NCBI GenBank assembly: GCA_029891345.1
Contig: CM056994.1
Coordinates: forward strand, 59,985,251 to 60,049,250
Source: Dryococelus australis
Lineage: Eukaryota; Arthropoda; Insecta; Phasmatodea; Phasmatidae
Direction of reading: 5' to 3'
Length of the DNA stretch: 64,000 nt
The notes below the pieces were generated by a model that ran no database searches, was not told the origin of the DNA, and saw only the letters and a program-made list of their open reading frames with translations. Below, one piece after another: positions 1 to 11,090 of this stretch (its first letter is position 1; every line of letters begins with the position of its first letter). Made by a program: the position numbers and the translations under genes.

Positions 1-129
1 CGTGGCCGAGCAGCGGCGGAGTAAGCATCGCGTCCGGTGTGCGGAGTTCTGTCGCCCCGCGCTCTTAAACGGGGCTCTGTTCCGACGCGCGTAGTAATAG
101 TTCTATATTAGTGTCAGTCACGTCTAGGT
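1..129 (+). other. LINE 5' untranslated leader
   Basis: GC-rich sequence leads into the first ATG at 130 (a second ATG follows at 139, in frame). LINEs of this type carry an internal Pol II promoter here, but I see no specific box, and the true 5' end may be upstream of the window. Confidence 0.5.
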
Positions 130-1193
130 TTGTCCAATATGTCTAATGTGCGCTTGAATACCTTGCGTATCGTGTTTGCCAAACGACCTTCGGCCATGGA
201 AATACATGAATGGATCAATACGGTTTTAACTGTAACAGAAGATCAAATTGAAGCTATTCAACTGGATGGGCACCAGAACTGTTTGTTTTTAAAACTTGTT
301 TCCTCTGGACCTTGTGAAGCGATACTGCGTCGCACCAACGGCCAGTCAACTTTAGTCACCGCAGACCAGGAAAGGATCAACGTCACCATCGAACAAGCTT
401 TCGACGACTTAAAACTGGTAAGAGTTCTAAATTTACCTATAGAAATAGACAACCAAAAAATTCAGACGGAGTTAGTGAAGTATGGTCGACTTGTTACATT
501 ACAAGATGAAGTATGGAATCATAAATACAAATTCCAAGTAAAAACAGGAGTACGCATGGCAAAGATGGAAATAAAAAAAAAGACGTTCCATCTTACGTTT
601 CAGTTGACGGCTTTCGGGCTGTAATGATATATCCCAGACAACCACGAACGTGCAGTTACTGCCAGTCTCCTATTCATGAACGAATTGTGTGTCCTAGTTT
701 GCAAGAAAAGGACGCATGTGCAATACGCCGCTGGGGGATGAATAGGGCAACGGAAAATCCCGCAGCTGACAAGCCTATACTGTCCACCCCTGCCCGGCAC
801 TCTCCTCGAGCGGATTACCCTCCACTTCGCAGACGCGAGCAGCAAGGTCCAGTACAAACACCTGTCGGTGTCTCATCTGCTGAGCATGCGGTCAACCTCA
901 ACACCTTAGTGACCGCGCCACGCCAGATACACGTGGAGGCTGCTCAAAATACTGTTACTGCTCGCGCAGGGCTACCACCACACACACAGGATGTCTCGCC
1001 GCTGCACATTCCATTGTCCTCTGCTTCATGGGTGGACAGCATGGGCGTGGAGAGCGTAAACAATGCAACCACACGACGGGAGCATGTAACAACCACGGAT
1101 GAAAATATTTCCGTAAGAGAAAAGCGACCTTACGAACGTGACGCCCGGGCCACAAGAGTGAGTCCTGTTCGCAAAGCGAAGGTGTTATCGTAG
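130..1193 (+). pseudogene. LINE ORF1, nucleic-acid-binding protein with CCHC knuckle, frameshifted
   Basis: ORF1 proteins of this LINE group bind the element RNA and assemble the retrotransposition particle. The first part (130-624, 164 residues) has the RRM-like/basic region; the second part (open to 1193) carries the knuckle C-x2-C-x4-H-x4-C at about 654-695 (CSYCQSPIHERIVC). The frames differ. The product in the second frame is sensible from about 576 on, so the break lies in the nine-A run at 573-581, as a one-base loss or two-base gain. The downstream ATG at 624 overlaps the stop (TAATG) but sits inside the conserved region, so it is probably not a real start. The C-terminal part after the knuckle is low complexity and basic. 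Confidence 0.8.
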
Positions 1194-1263
1194 AGTGAAC
1201 AATCACAGCTACAAGACAGAAATGAATCTTTGGAACTAACAAAGGCCGTTATAAATAAAATGT
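1194..1263 (+). other. ORF1/ORF2 junction with deletion of the endonuclease start
   Basis: Only about 70 bp separate the ORF1 stop from sequence already inside the endonuclease domain. The usual N-terminal endonuclease motifs (the first Asn block and the catalytic Glu block, roughly 80 residues) are absent on either side, which implies an internal deletion of a few hundred bases. Confidence 0.6.
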
Positions 1264-1908
1264 GTGCCTCTAGCCAAGAACGTCCTGATAACCGAACTAA
1301 CTAACAATACGACCGGCACATGTGTGCATCCCCACCTGTATGTGTCAGGACGAATAAACGATGTGTCGCTAGTCAATGTTTATGCTCCCTCCGGCTCCCA
1401 AGCGAGATCTGAAAGAAATCAGTTTTTCTCCGTGGATTTCATTCCGTTTTTCCATCCACCCTGTAATCAGTTCATACTCGGTGGAGATTTCAACTGCATA
1501 GTTCACCCCCATGATCATCAGGGTGGCATCTATCCTACTAACGCTGCCCTATCTACTTTAATAACTCGCTTAGACTTGTGTGATGTTGCATCTAACATCC
1601 AAGGAATTCATTACACCTATGTGACTTCACAGAGTCGGTCTAGGATTGACCGATTCTACGTGAAAAAACAGCATATACATAAGGCGCATCGATATGACGT
1701 TCTTCCGGTAGCGTTCAGCGATCACTCTGCAGTGATATTTTCGTACGAAAAGTTTGCGAATGTAATACGGTTTGGCAGAGGGACATGGCGTCTAAATACG
1801 TCTTTATTAGACAGCTCAGAAGTAAAAGTAAAAGAGCTAATTGGGCACGTTGGCATAGCAAAAAATACCAGTTCCCCTCTGTGGCGATGTGGTGGGATGT
1901 GTGTGTAA
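1264..1908 (+). pseudogene. LINE ORF2, apurinic-type endonuclease domain (fragment)
   Basis: This part of ORF2 nicks the target DNA. Visible blocks in order: LVNVYAP, LGGDFNCI (catalytic Asp and Asn), SRIDRFYV, and SDHSAV (catalytic Asp-His pair). These are the C-terminal two thirds of the endonuclease/exonuclease/phosphatase fold. The N-terminal third is missing. The frame is coherent to about 1830 and then runs into unrelated residues, while the next ORF2 frame takes over from 1785-1850. Confidence 0.85.
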
Positions 1909-2345
1909 AACCAAACGTCAGGAGAGTTTTTAAAAGGCATGCGTACCGGCTAGCAGAAGAACGTAGGGGAACACGTGCATTCTACGAACGTATGCTACAC
2001 GAACTTCACCTGCAGGCAAATAATGGTGCACACGTAACTCCACGTATTAGAGACACGAAGCAGAAGCTTATGCACATATTGAGCGAACAGTTTAAAAATC
2101 ATCATATTATGATAAATGATAAAAGTCTATTCGCAGAAGAGAAATTTAGCATGTTTAGTATCATTAAGGAACAACAGCAAATACGACGCAAGGTTATCAA
2201 CCAGCTTACTGACAGTGATGGCGATATTGTTCGGGACCGGCCGGAAATAGTGCAAACGCTTTGCAGTTACTTTGCAAATTTATACTCGAAACAAGACACG
2301 GACGATGCTATGCTTCCGTCGGTTTTCGGTTTTACAGGGTTGTGA
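1785..2345 (+). pseudogene. LINE ORF2, linker between endonuclease and reverse transcriptase
   Basis: A second frame continues ORF2 after a frameshift near 1830. It is basic and probably helical, the typical connector between the endonuclease and RT domains, ending in the common 'DRPEIVQTLCSYFANLYS' context that precedes the RT. A second frameshift near 2310-2345 returns the reading to the original frame. Confidence 0.75.
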
Positions 2346-3930
2346 AAACAGAGTTAGCTGTGACAGCAAGACGGGCATGGAGGCGCCATGTTTAGATGCG
2401 GAAGTTAATACAATAATACAGCAATTGCCATTAAATAAATCTTCTGGTATTGGTATTCCATGCAAATTTTACAAAACTTATTGGGATATTATTGGTACCG
2501 ACTTCTGCGAAGTTGTTCGCGATGTGCTTGAAAGAGGGGAGTTATGCAAGTCTCATAAAGAAGGGATAATTGTTCTTATACCCAAAATATCCCGTCCACT
2601 TAAACCCGCAGATTATAGGCCAATTACACTTTTATGTGCCGATCATAAAATAATTGCTCGGTATTGTGCGACCAGATTAACCAAGGGATTGTCAGATATT
2701 ATTGGTCCCGGCCAGACATGTACTGTTCCAGGACGTTCCATTTTACAAGGCGTGCTTGCCCTAAGGGACATTCAATTACTTTCGTAAATACAACACAGTA
2801 AAATGGCCATCTTGAGTATTGATATGGATAAGGCATTCGATAGAGTCGATCATAAATTTTTACTTCATGTTATGCATAATTTCGATTTTCCGGCTAATGC
2901 AGTACAGTGGGTGCGGATGGCGTGTACCGGAATTTGGTCACGGCTGTTAGTTAACGGATTCCTTACCCCACCAATTAAGATCGAGAGTTCAGTTCGACAA
3001 GGATGCCCGCTATCCATGATTTTATTTACTATCGCCATTGAACCTCTGTGCAGAATGCTCAGTGCCCGCTTGCAAGGATTCCCCGTAGCGAACCTGTCCT
3101 TTAAATTAAATACCTATGCTGATGACATCACATGTGTCGTTCGTTCAGAGCGGGAAATTACAGAGACGGCAGAATGTCTGGACCTTTTTCGCAGTGTCTC
3201 TAATCTGCTAGCGAATGCTAACAAAACTGCCGTACTGGAGCTCAACGCGACCAGCGAGCCATTTGATGACGTTTCTCCCTTTCGGAGGGCCGAAACTGTG
3301 AAAATATTGGGCATATACTTCCACGTAGACGCCACTCTTATGTTGCATTATAATTGGAACATGACAATAAATAAACTCCGTGCTCGTCAAATAGAAATGA
3401 ATTATCGTCGTACAAATATTATACAGAGGGTTACTTTAATAAATGTATTCTTACTTGCGAAGCTGTGGTATGTGTCACATATTTTCCCACTACCTCGTCA
3501 ACAAAGTGCACAAATACTACAGATTGTTGGCCGCATGTTGTGGAAATCTTATATATTTAAATTATCTAGGCCGCAACTTTATCTTTCCTTGCAAGACGGA
3601 GGCCTGAGTCTAATTAATCACGTTTTGAAGTGTGAGGCCTTATATCAGTCTTCAGCAATTGCAACAATTTTGCGCCCAGAGGACATTTACGCAACATTAC
3701 AGAAAATTATGTGGTCTGAAGTTAGACGCATGCCACTTCAATACCGTCAGGCAAAGGAAGCACACGCAACTCTAGTAGAACATTTACCGGAAGGGACAGT
3801 CGCATCAGCGAGATATTTGTACATTCGGGCTTCCAAAACGTCGGCAGTCATACCATCTGTTGTGAATCGCACCCCGACCATCCGCTGGAAGCGCCCATGG
3901 AAAATACTTGCCGATCCTAACCTTTCCTAG
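2346..3930 (+). pseudogene. LINE ORF2, reverse transcriptase domain, in-frame stop
   Basis: The RT copies element RNA at the nicked target. Blocks in order: LNKSSG-type motif 0, PLKPADYRPITLL (motif 1), QTCTVPGRSI (motif 2), SIDMDKAFDRV (motif A, catalytic Asp at 2821-2823), RQGCPLS (motif B), YADD (motif C, 3115-3126), and KILGIYF (motif E). An in-frame TAA at 2785-2787 separates motif 2 from motif A. The ATG at 2809 is therefore not a start but the middle of the domain. All catalytic residues survive on either side of the stop. Confidence 0.92.
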
Positions 3931-4060
3931 GATCTTCGAGCTGCAGCATTCGGCTTCTACAATAATACCTGACAGCTGACCCTACATGCCCGCTGTGTGG
4001 CAACACCGACACGGCCCTTCATAGGGTAATCTCCTGTGTTTATGCAGCTCCCATCTGGCA
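3931..4060 (+). pseudogene. LINE ORF2 C-terminal CCHC-like knuckle, out of frame
   Basis: After the stop at 3928-3930 another frame encodes CPLCGNTDTALHRVISC (3987-4037), C-x2-C-x7-H-x4-C, the zinc motif at the C-terminus of many LINE ORF2 proteins. It is shifted by one frame from the RT and preceded by a further stop, so the tail is decayed. Confidence 0.7.
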
Positions 4061-4721
4061 GTGGTGTCGCGTACGAGTACGAAAAATAATTCGCGATGAA
4101 CGTGGAGATGCCAGCGACACGCACGCGATTTCTTCACCTTCCCCTCAGTTCGACAAATAGCTGCGGCCTGATATATACTTCATGCGATCGGTTTTTTGGT
4201 GGACCATTCGAAACCGGTGACAGTTCAAGACTTTGTCCAGCTTCTTCGTCAAGATAGGTGAATCATGGCGCAGCGTGGCACATTGCGTCAGTGGTACGGC
4301 AATTTTTTATTTTCATTCTGACGTTCACGCCTACAGGAAGTGCGTGTATATTACCGAGGTTGGGTGTACGCCGTGCGCTGCCCCTCCCTTGATCCTTACA
4401 AGTGTACAATTTAATGTTCCAGTAGTAATCGTCGATAGGTGGTAGTGTTATAAGTCAGTGTCACGTGCCGGGGTGTACGTCGTGCGCTGCCCGTCACGTT
4501 AAATAATTTTTTATGTGTTCATCGACTTTGTCAGTAATACCAGTTCACCAAATGTTCATATCGTTTTGTGCCCCTATGTAAGAATTGTGTAGATATTTTA
4601 TTGAGTATTTTTTTATTGTTTATACTGTGGGTTGAATGTGAACTGCATATAATAGGTTAAGGGTAAACGCCTCTGTATATCGTATGTGATAATAAATCTA
4701 TTTTTTACAAAAAAAAAAAAA
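4061..4721 (+). other. LINE 3' untranslated region with polyadenylation signal and A tail
   Basis: Non-coding sequence follows the ORF2 tail, with AATAAA at 4691-4696 and an A tract at 4709-4721. This marks the 3' integration end of the LINE. Confidence 0.8.
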
Positions 4722-5470
4722 TCCCGGGCGGAAACATTTTCTAATTTTCTTAACAAAGGCTGTTGAACTGAATAGTTCGACAGTGGCGGGACTTTTAACA
4801 ATTTTATTAAGATTTCGACTCGATTGTCTCCTAATGCTCTGTAATATTCGCACCTGGTAAACGATGATCAGTTACGAAAAAAACGCGCAACCTGAAGTTG
4901 TGACTATTAAAATATATTTATCCCTGCAGTTTTTTTGGAGAAAAATTAAGTACAAAACTACACAATATTTTCAATGCGTGCATGGCCGCCCTCGGGATTT
5001 TGGGGGTCCTGGGGCAAATATATTTTTGGGAGCCCCTGTTTGACGAGAGACTACGAAATGCGAATATCAATTTTTTTTCCATTCTACGTTACCGGTAGAA
5101 AACACGTTGTTTGAAAACATGTTTACTGTTTGCTATCAAGGTAATAAATATTAACGTTTAACAAAAAAAAAATAACACCGTGTTCATATTAAACTATCGC
5201 GAAGAACTACATATATTTTGATTACCAATAAATTGTTAGTAAAAGTTTTATAATTTTTAATATTTTTTCGACGTATCTCATTACAGACGATTCTGTAACG
5301 AGAAAGAGAAATGTCGGCAGTAATAAAGTAAATGTAAATGGTACGCACGATAACTGAATTCTAGATGTTCATCATTATTAAGAGGAGCGATGAGAAGGAG
5401 TACGGCTGGTGAGCTTGGAGTTACATGTTTTCAATTTGCACATACAACTATAGCAAACCCCGTAATATCC
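4722..5470. other. AT-rich intergenic DNA
   Basis: No coding signal, tRNA or clear repeat boundary is visible between the LINE tail and the next MITE. Confidence 0.5.
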
Positions 5471-5471
5471 A

Positions 5472-5892
5472 TAAAGCCTATTCACGGTAAATTGAGAACT
5501 TTTGAAATCAACCTTATAAAAATGTCGCTGTATAAATTTTAACGGGCGCACTGGGTGACATGCGCCCAATAAAGTTAGTCACGATGGAGGGAAAGTAGGT
5601 CTGTATAACTACGTGGAATAAAAAGTGTTAGGTAACCATTTGTGACAACTTAAATTATTTATTTCGCTACCAGATTTTTTAATATATCAAAGTGTAAAAA
5701 TGAGCGGATTTGAAAAAAAAAAAAAAATTACTTTTCTAATAATTTCATAGTTTTGCTGGACCGATGCACGAATAAAGTGATGAAGCTCATGAGAATGTTA
5801 ATTTTACATACGGCGGAAGAATACACGACGTTCATACAAATAGATCTTAAACATGGCTTTCAAAAGTGCTGATTTTACCGTGAACAGCCTAT
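5472..5892 (+). mobile_element. TA-flanked MITE, long form (family A)
   Basis: About 420 bp with inverted termini: left AAGCCTATTCACGGTAAA..., right ...TTTACCGTGAACAGCCTATA. The family terminus is TAGGCTGTTCACGGTAAAG. The interior shares the blocks 'AACGGGCGCACTG' and 'GGCGGAAGAATAC' with copies near 14.0, 14.4, 16.1, 27.1, 34.1, 35.0 and 57.8 kb. It has no coding capacity. TA target duplications, clearest in the 35-kb copy, fit a Tc1/mariner-type mobilising transposase. Confidence 0.85.
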
Positions 5893-6599
5893 AATAGTAT
5901 TTTAGTAGCACTTAAGTCTCAAATATCCTACGCACAGGTAACTAAATAAAACTTAACTACGTCTAGAAAATTACATCAAAGGAACAACGGACCGCAATCG
6001 TGTGCAATCAGTTAAGTAATATTTTACATGAGAACTATTTCTTACTACGCATAGCTAATACACTAATTCGCTCTTTGTTTGTTATTCATGTGTATTTTAA
6101 ATGAAATATTATAATGTTTATTTAAAGTTTATACCGCACGCTTTTTGGTTTATAATAACGAATAGTAATTAACACGTAATTGTTATGTTTAACAGGCTCA
6201 ATATCATTTTCCACTTAATTTATTTTATTTTATTTTGTGGCCATATTTATTTATTTGTTTTGAAACAGGGTCGATAAAATTTATAATATTTTTTACATTG
6301 CATTTTTATTTGGCCTAATATTTAAGAACTTATATGTTTTTCTATTTTTGCATTATGTACGTGTACTTACAAGGCCGTATGACATGCATTTTGAACATTG
6401 GGGTAGTTTTAAGTGGCAGTACATATGAATTTAAATTGTAACCCTCGTGAACGGCGAGTGTTTAAAGAACATTAAGTTAAGTTTTCATCGAAGAAGACGG
6501 ACATCTTGTTACGCGACGTCAGAGAGGTTAGCTAGAACTCGTGAAACGTCCGTTAAGGCGCCATTGAACTGTATGCTAGCACTGTAAGCCGTGTGCTTA

Positions 6600-6835
6600 T
6601 AGGCTGTCCGCGGTAAAATGAGCACTTCTGAAGGCCCTCTCATTTGGAATAATAGTCAATAAATATATTTTATTGTAGCTTTAGACGTTATTTTCCTAGT
6701 GCAGTGGAATATCTACACTTTGTTCATTACTTACATGACAATATTTATTTACAAAGGTGGTTAAAGGATAAAGTATGGATGAAAGGAAAAGGTAACTAGG
6801 GCTTCAAAAGTGCTCACTTTACCGTGAACAGCCTA
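6600..6835 (+). mobile_element. TA-flanked MITE, short form (family B)
   Basis: A 236-bp element bounded by TAGGCTGTCCGCGGTAAA and TTTACCGTGAACAGCCTA, flanked by TA at 6598-6599 and 6836-6837. It shares the termini of family A but has a different interior (CTCTCATTTGGAATAATAG), also seen at 18.06 and 32.16 kb. Non-coding. Confidence 0.85.
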
Positions 6836-6837
6836 TA

Positions 6838-8139
6838 CATATAGGGAAGACGTCACCCAGGACTGCTGCTAATCCGGAGAGATGCTTCGTCGGTGTACTT
6901 GATCATGGAGAACTTCTAGATCTTCGAAATTCTATGTTTGAACATTAATTACAGCTAAGAAATTATCAATGGAGTTTTTTACCTTACAGCGTTAACTGAA
7001 CCTTCTAGAACATTTCATGCAGCCATGTTGTTTTTCGTATGTACATGACTTTTCCTACACTTACAATGGCAAACCTGAACTGAACCCTTGCTCTGCCGCT
7101 AGCTAGTTTGCAAACTTTTTGTTTAAAGTTAATTATTTTTTAATGAGCATTACGATTTTGGCGTAACATTTTCAGGTATTAATTCTCTTATCAATCACGA
7201 GGGCACTAGTGTTTCAAAGGCCACCACCTCAAGCAGGAATATTTCAATTAGGCCCCTATACGGTTAATATTTTCGGTGCCACATATAATCGGCTAATTTG
7301 TATTACCATCTGGATGAATTATTATTTTTGGAACAGTCAAGTTATTCTGAGTTCAATTAAACCTCCAGATTTTTTTTTCAAACACAGTCGCCCATTTGTA
7401 ATCATTTCGTAGTAGTAGTAGTAAGATTTTCTCATAGCGTTTCTATTTGCGTGTGCGTTTAGTCCATCCGTAAGTATTTTTACTACCAGATAGCAGTGTT
7501 GCTGGGTGTACAAATGGTACACGTTACTTTAGATTGGTAGGATCAAGTGTGTATGTGAATGTGTGTGTGTGTGTGTGTGTATTCCTACTTACAGTCTGGA
7601 CGAGTCCGGGCAAAAGTAAATCGTCAGACTGCCTTCAAACGTCAATATGGGCAACTTAATTTCCAGTCCTTATACTGTTTTGTGTTATCAAGGAGTCAAT
7701 AGGGCAATAATTCTAAATTTCAATTAACATATCAATCCAGTACTCAGTTTGAACGATCGTGACTACGCAGCTAGGGTTGGCACTCTGCCAAGAAAATTCG
7801 TTATACATACTACAGCTGTCGCAACATCATCCTTATATACATAGAGGCTTACAGAACCCCTTTTCTCCCTCAGTCCATCATTATATTTCATCACATTTAG
7901 TGTATCCCATTGCTGTATACTGTTGTGTGTAGCGTGTACGATCAAGTCGTCGTCTCGTTTCATTAAGTTTTACGTTACGTTACAATTGAACGAAAAATAA
8001 GATACTTTTCTGTTGATAGACGTATAAAAACGCTTGTGATACATGCCATATTTAGGAAACAACCAAACACGTTAACACATGGGGTGACTTTTTAAATGTC
8101 TGATTGAAAATGTGTGTGTGAATTTACCGCGGATAGACT
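6838..8139. other. Intergenic DNA with a short (GT)n tract
   Basis: AT-rich and without genes. A GT microsatellite lies at about 7559-7580. Nothing else is supported. Confidence 0.5.
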
Positions 8140-8760
8140 CTAAGCGGTTTTCACAATAGAGCGTTGCTACACGACGCGATGCCGCGTCGAGCATCAGCCA
8201 ATCAGAGCCTTGACGCTAGCGTCGAGCGTCGAGAGCATTCCACGAGCGACGAACATTGGTTTTGACGCTCGTCGCCAGCATCGGGGAATAAGAAGAATAA
8301 CTTTTCTGTACTTCATAGTAAACTGGCGAGAAGCTCAGATAAAGAACTGAAAACATACATAAACGGTTTTGCAGAGATACTAATGGGAGTAGGAAATTAT
8401 ATAAATTTTACCTACCTTTAGTAAAACAAAAGTGTGTTTTCCGATGCCCGAAGAGACGTTCATGTTCTACAACAGCATTTTAAATTTTGATATAATACTT
8501 TTATTAAAGAAAAGTGTATATCACTAAAAAATAACGATTATGTTAACTAAATGGCAATACACTTCACTGCAGTACGTTCGTTTTTAGCATTTCATTGAGA
8601 ACTTCTTTGAAGGATACCAGATGGCAGCACGGTCTGTGTCGCCGGCAGCCGGCGTCAGAGCATCGCTCTATTGTGAATACGTAAATAACACGCGTCGCTG
8701 GCGGCGAGCGTCGGACGCGACGCGCCGCATCGCGACGCTCCATTGTAAAAACGGCTTTAG
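8140..8760. mobile_element. Inverted-repeat element with GC-rich subterminal CGTCGC motifs
   Basis: About 620 bp. Left end CTAAGCGGTTTTCACAATAG mirrors right end CATTGTAAAAACGGCTTTAG when reversed. Both ends continue into CGACGC/GCGTCG-rich subterminal DNA, with CCAATCAGAG near 8200. The interior is AT-rich and non-coding. No target duplication is clear. It looks like a non-autonomous DNA transposon. Confidence 0.7.
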
Positions 8761-8899
8761 TGTAATAGGACCAGCCGGAACGTGCCAGATATGGATTTCG
8801 AGACGGATGGCAGGTGCCCCGTTCCGCGCTGTACAGGAACAAGTCGAGACAGAGTGTTTTATGTTTTAAACGAGTGAGTGAATGAGTCAATGAGTCAAG

Positions 8900-9133
8900 G
8901 CGGCTACTTCACACCGAGGCCTTGAGAGCTGATGTGGGTGAGGCGAGGTGGGTATGGAGTAGCGCTGGAATGCAAGGGCGGGGGAAACGGGAGATCCCGA
9001 GAAAACCCGCCGAACAGTGGCATCGTCTGGCACTATTCCCACATGCGGAATCTAGGGGCGACCCGGCCAGGAATCGAGCTCGGTTCGCCTTGGTGGGAGA
9101 CGAGTGTTCTATCCACTACACCACCACGGCCCT
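8900..9133 (-). mobile_element. tRNA-derived SINE
   Basis: Read on the minus strand it begins GGGCCGTGGTGGTGTAGTGG, with an A-box-like promoter, then a B-box-like AACCGAGCTCGATTC, followed by a body with CCCGCC and CTCTCAAGGCCTCG blocks shared with the copies at 9.7 and 14.57 kb. Transcription would be by Pol III from the internal promoter. Confidence 0.8.
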
Positions 9134-9711
9134 TGTTTTAAATGAATTCCCGGCGTAACTGTATTCTTAAAGGTACACTTTTTTTAACGAGTGGGTTTTG
9201 CACCGTGATATGAAATTCCAATAAATTATCAAGTGGAAAAACTTAGTAGGTATAAAGGTATGGAATACCTTGGGATCGGTGGGGTGGGGCAAACTCCCCC
9301 ATTTGTTCCTCCCTACCCCCTCCCCCTTCTTGTGGGCGAATCAGAGTGTGTTTATATATTTTATTTATTTATTCTAAGAGCTGAGTGAAACACGTGACCG
9401 TATGCGGAACACAGAAAGCAAACATTCGACGCTGACGTAAATAGGAAGGACAGAGTAGAGAGGAAGTCGCATGACATCACGAACTGGGAAGTACGTTAAC
9501 CACACTGTACACTAGCAATTGTAATCACGGTATTTTGTTCGTTTTATACAAGACGGGTTAGCTGCTCAAATATATTAACTTAAAACATTGACTTTGATGC
9601 TTTTTTAAAACACGCATCCACGTGTGTGACAGTCCGGCTACCAGGTTCAAAAAAACGTCGTTCACTGACCGCAGCTGGGAAGGTTAGTCGTACTAACCAC
9701 GGTAACCTGAT

Positions 9712-9962
9712 GGGGCCGCGGTGGTGCAGTGGTTAGACTACCCCCCCTCCTACCAAGATGAACCGGGCTCGATTCTTGGCGGGGTCGCTCCCGGATTTTC
9801 GAGAGTGGGAATCGTGCCGGACTATTCCGATGGTCGGCGGGTTTTCTCAGGGATCTCCCGTTTCCCCCGCCCTTGCATTCCGGCGCTGCTCCATACTAAT
9901 CTCTCAAGGCCTCGATGTTAAGAGCCGTCCAAATCTCTCCACTTCACTCCACGGCACCTGCT
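9712..9962 (+). mobile_element. tRNA-derived SINE
   Basis: Starts GGGGCCGCGGTGGTGCAGTG. A box at about 9722-9737 (TGGTGCAGTGGTTAGA), B box at 9765-9775 (GGGCTCGATTC). The body matches the minus-strand copy at 8.9 kb and the copy at 14.57 kb, ending with a 'TTAAGAGCCGTCC' block that also occurs alone near 62.34 kb. Confidence 0.85.
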
Positions 9963-10261
9963 GAATTTCCCAGTCTCTCTGGATCCTACAAATCAGCTCG
10001 ACCGACCATTGTGTCGCGTCTTTTTGCAGTTGTGTATCACAGCAAGTTCACAACTCTGTATAGTCTATTCAAGCTAAAGTGAGTACTTTTTTAAGGCCCT
10101 GCTAAAATTTTCCTTCCAGCTAGTTTCTATATTTCCGACACTTTTTTTAATACAAACATTGTCATGCGGTTAATAAATATAGCGTATACATTCCGCCTCT
10201 CCCTAAAGTTAACGTCTGAAGTTACCACAAAATACCTTTATTAGTGGCTAGTTGCTATTGG
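9963..10261. other. Intergenic DNA
   Basis: No feature supported. Confidence 0.4.
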
Positions 10262-10296
10262 AAGGGCCAGTGCTCACTTTACTGTGAATAACATAT
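10262..10296 (+). mobile_element. MITE terminus fragment (family A/B)
   Basis: The short stretch GTGCTCACTTTACTGTGAAT matches the right terminus of the TA-flanked MITEs. The rest of the element is absent or too diverged to trace. Confidence 0.45.
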
Positions 10297-10752
10297 CATG
10301 CAAATATGAACGATTTCAATGTCTAGCGCTACGGAACTACACGTTGCAACATGTGGGCCCATGGCGTGCTTATGGCACTAAATACATATTTTGGAACTTA
10401 TCCATATTCCAAATTATCCTGTACCTTGAAAACACTTGGTTGCAAGTAACTAAGGAAAACTTGTCATTTGATATTAGCTGAGATAAGATCAGGGGAATAA
10501 ATATTGCTACAGATACCCACGGTTACCACACATTAGCAGTTACAACTGAAGTCGAACACACGATAAATATTATTAAACTAGTATTTTTAATGTGTTAGCT
10601 GTTAAATGAACATCCGTACTAACTAATTTTTGGTTATTTGGAATCTTTGGAATTCAACCATTCCCGCCAATATTTTAACGCTGTTCAAGATCAATTTATT
10701 TTGTAGGTTTTGAGGAAACTTTTCAGTTTATTGACATAACACCTATGCCAAT

Positions 10753-11090
10753 TTGATAAAAATACCAAACAATTTGAAAAATAACATTTATCATGCTTTT
10801 CTTAACGTAAATGTAAGAATTTCTGCTTATAATTTTGATTCGTAAAAATTTCGGGAAGTTACTTGAATCTGAAGTTTCGTTTGAGCTGAAGAGTTTATAA
10901 AAATTACAAGAATGGCATATAGCAATTTCTTTGAAATCCGACGCTGGTTCACCTGCAGTTTAAACTATTTTTACTAGAAATTTTATTTCCAAAAAGTTAG
11001 AATTGAAATACGAGCGAATCGCATAACAGATTCCAATAACGCGAAAATTATTTTGAGTCATAGTCTAACCTATTATATAAGTACCATTTT
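10753..11090 (+). repeat. Dispersed repeat, copy 1 (partner at 62.54 kb)
   Basis: About 340 bp matches 62541-62900 in the same orientation with scattered differences; shared blocks include ACAAGAATGGCAT, AGCAATTTCTTTGAAAT and GAATTGAAATACGAGCGAAT. No coding frame. Family unknown. Confidence 0.75.

Larger units (their letters stand above)
1..4721 (+). mobile_element. Non-LTR retrotransposon (L1/Tx1-like LINE), broken copy
   Basis: A single element reads on the plus strand: a GC-rich 5' leader, an ORF1 with a CCHC knuckle, an ORF2 with apurinic-type endonuclease and reverse transcriptase, a CCHC-like tail, an AATAAA signal (4691-4696) and a 13-A tail (4709-4721). The order is that of two-ORF LINEs. 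The 'PGRSI' and 'YADD' contexts resemble the L1/Tx1 group; this is family knowledge, not a search. The copy is dead: at least three frameshifts, an in-frame stop in the RT and a missing start of ORF2. The left end may lie outside the window, so no target-site duplication can be judged. Confidence 0.92.

Noticed and set aside
622..626. TAATG stop-start overlap in LINE ORF1 as a termination-reinitiation signal
   Set aside because: The downstream frame is already homologous well before the ATG, so the overlap is a by-product of a frameshift inside one ORF.
8564..9158. Overlapping frames on both strands as genes
   Set aside because: They fall inside a GC-rich inverted-repeat element and a SINE.
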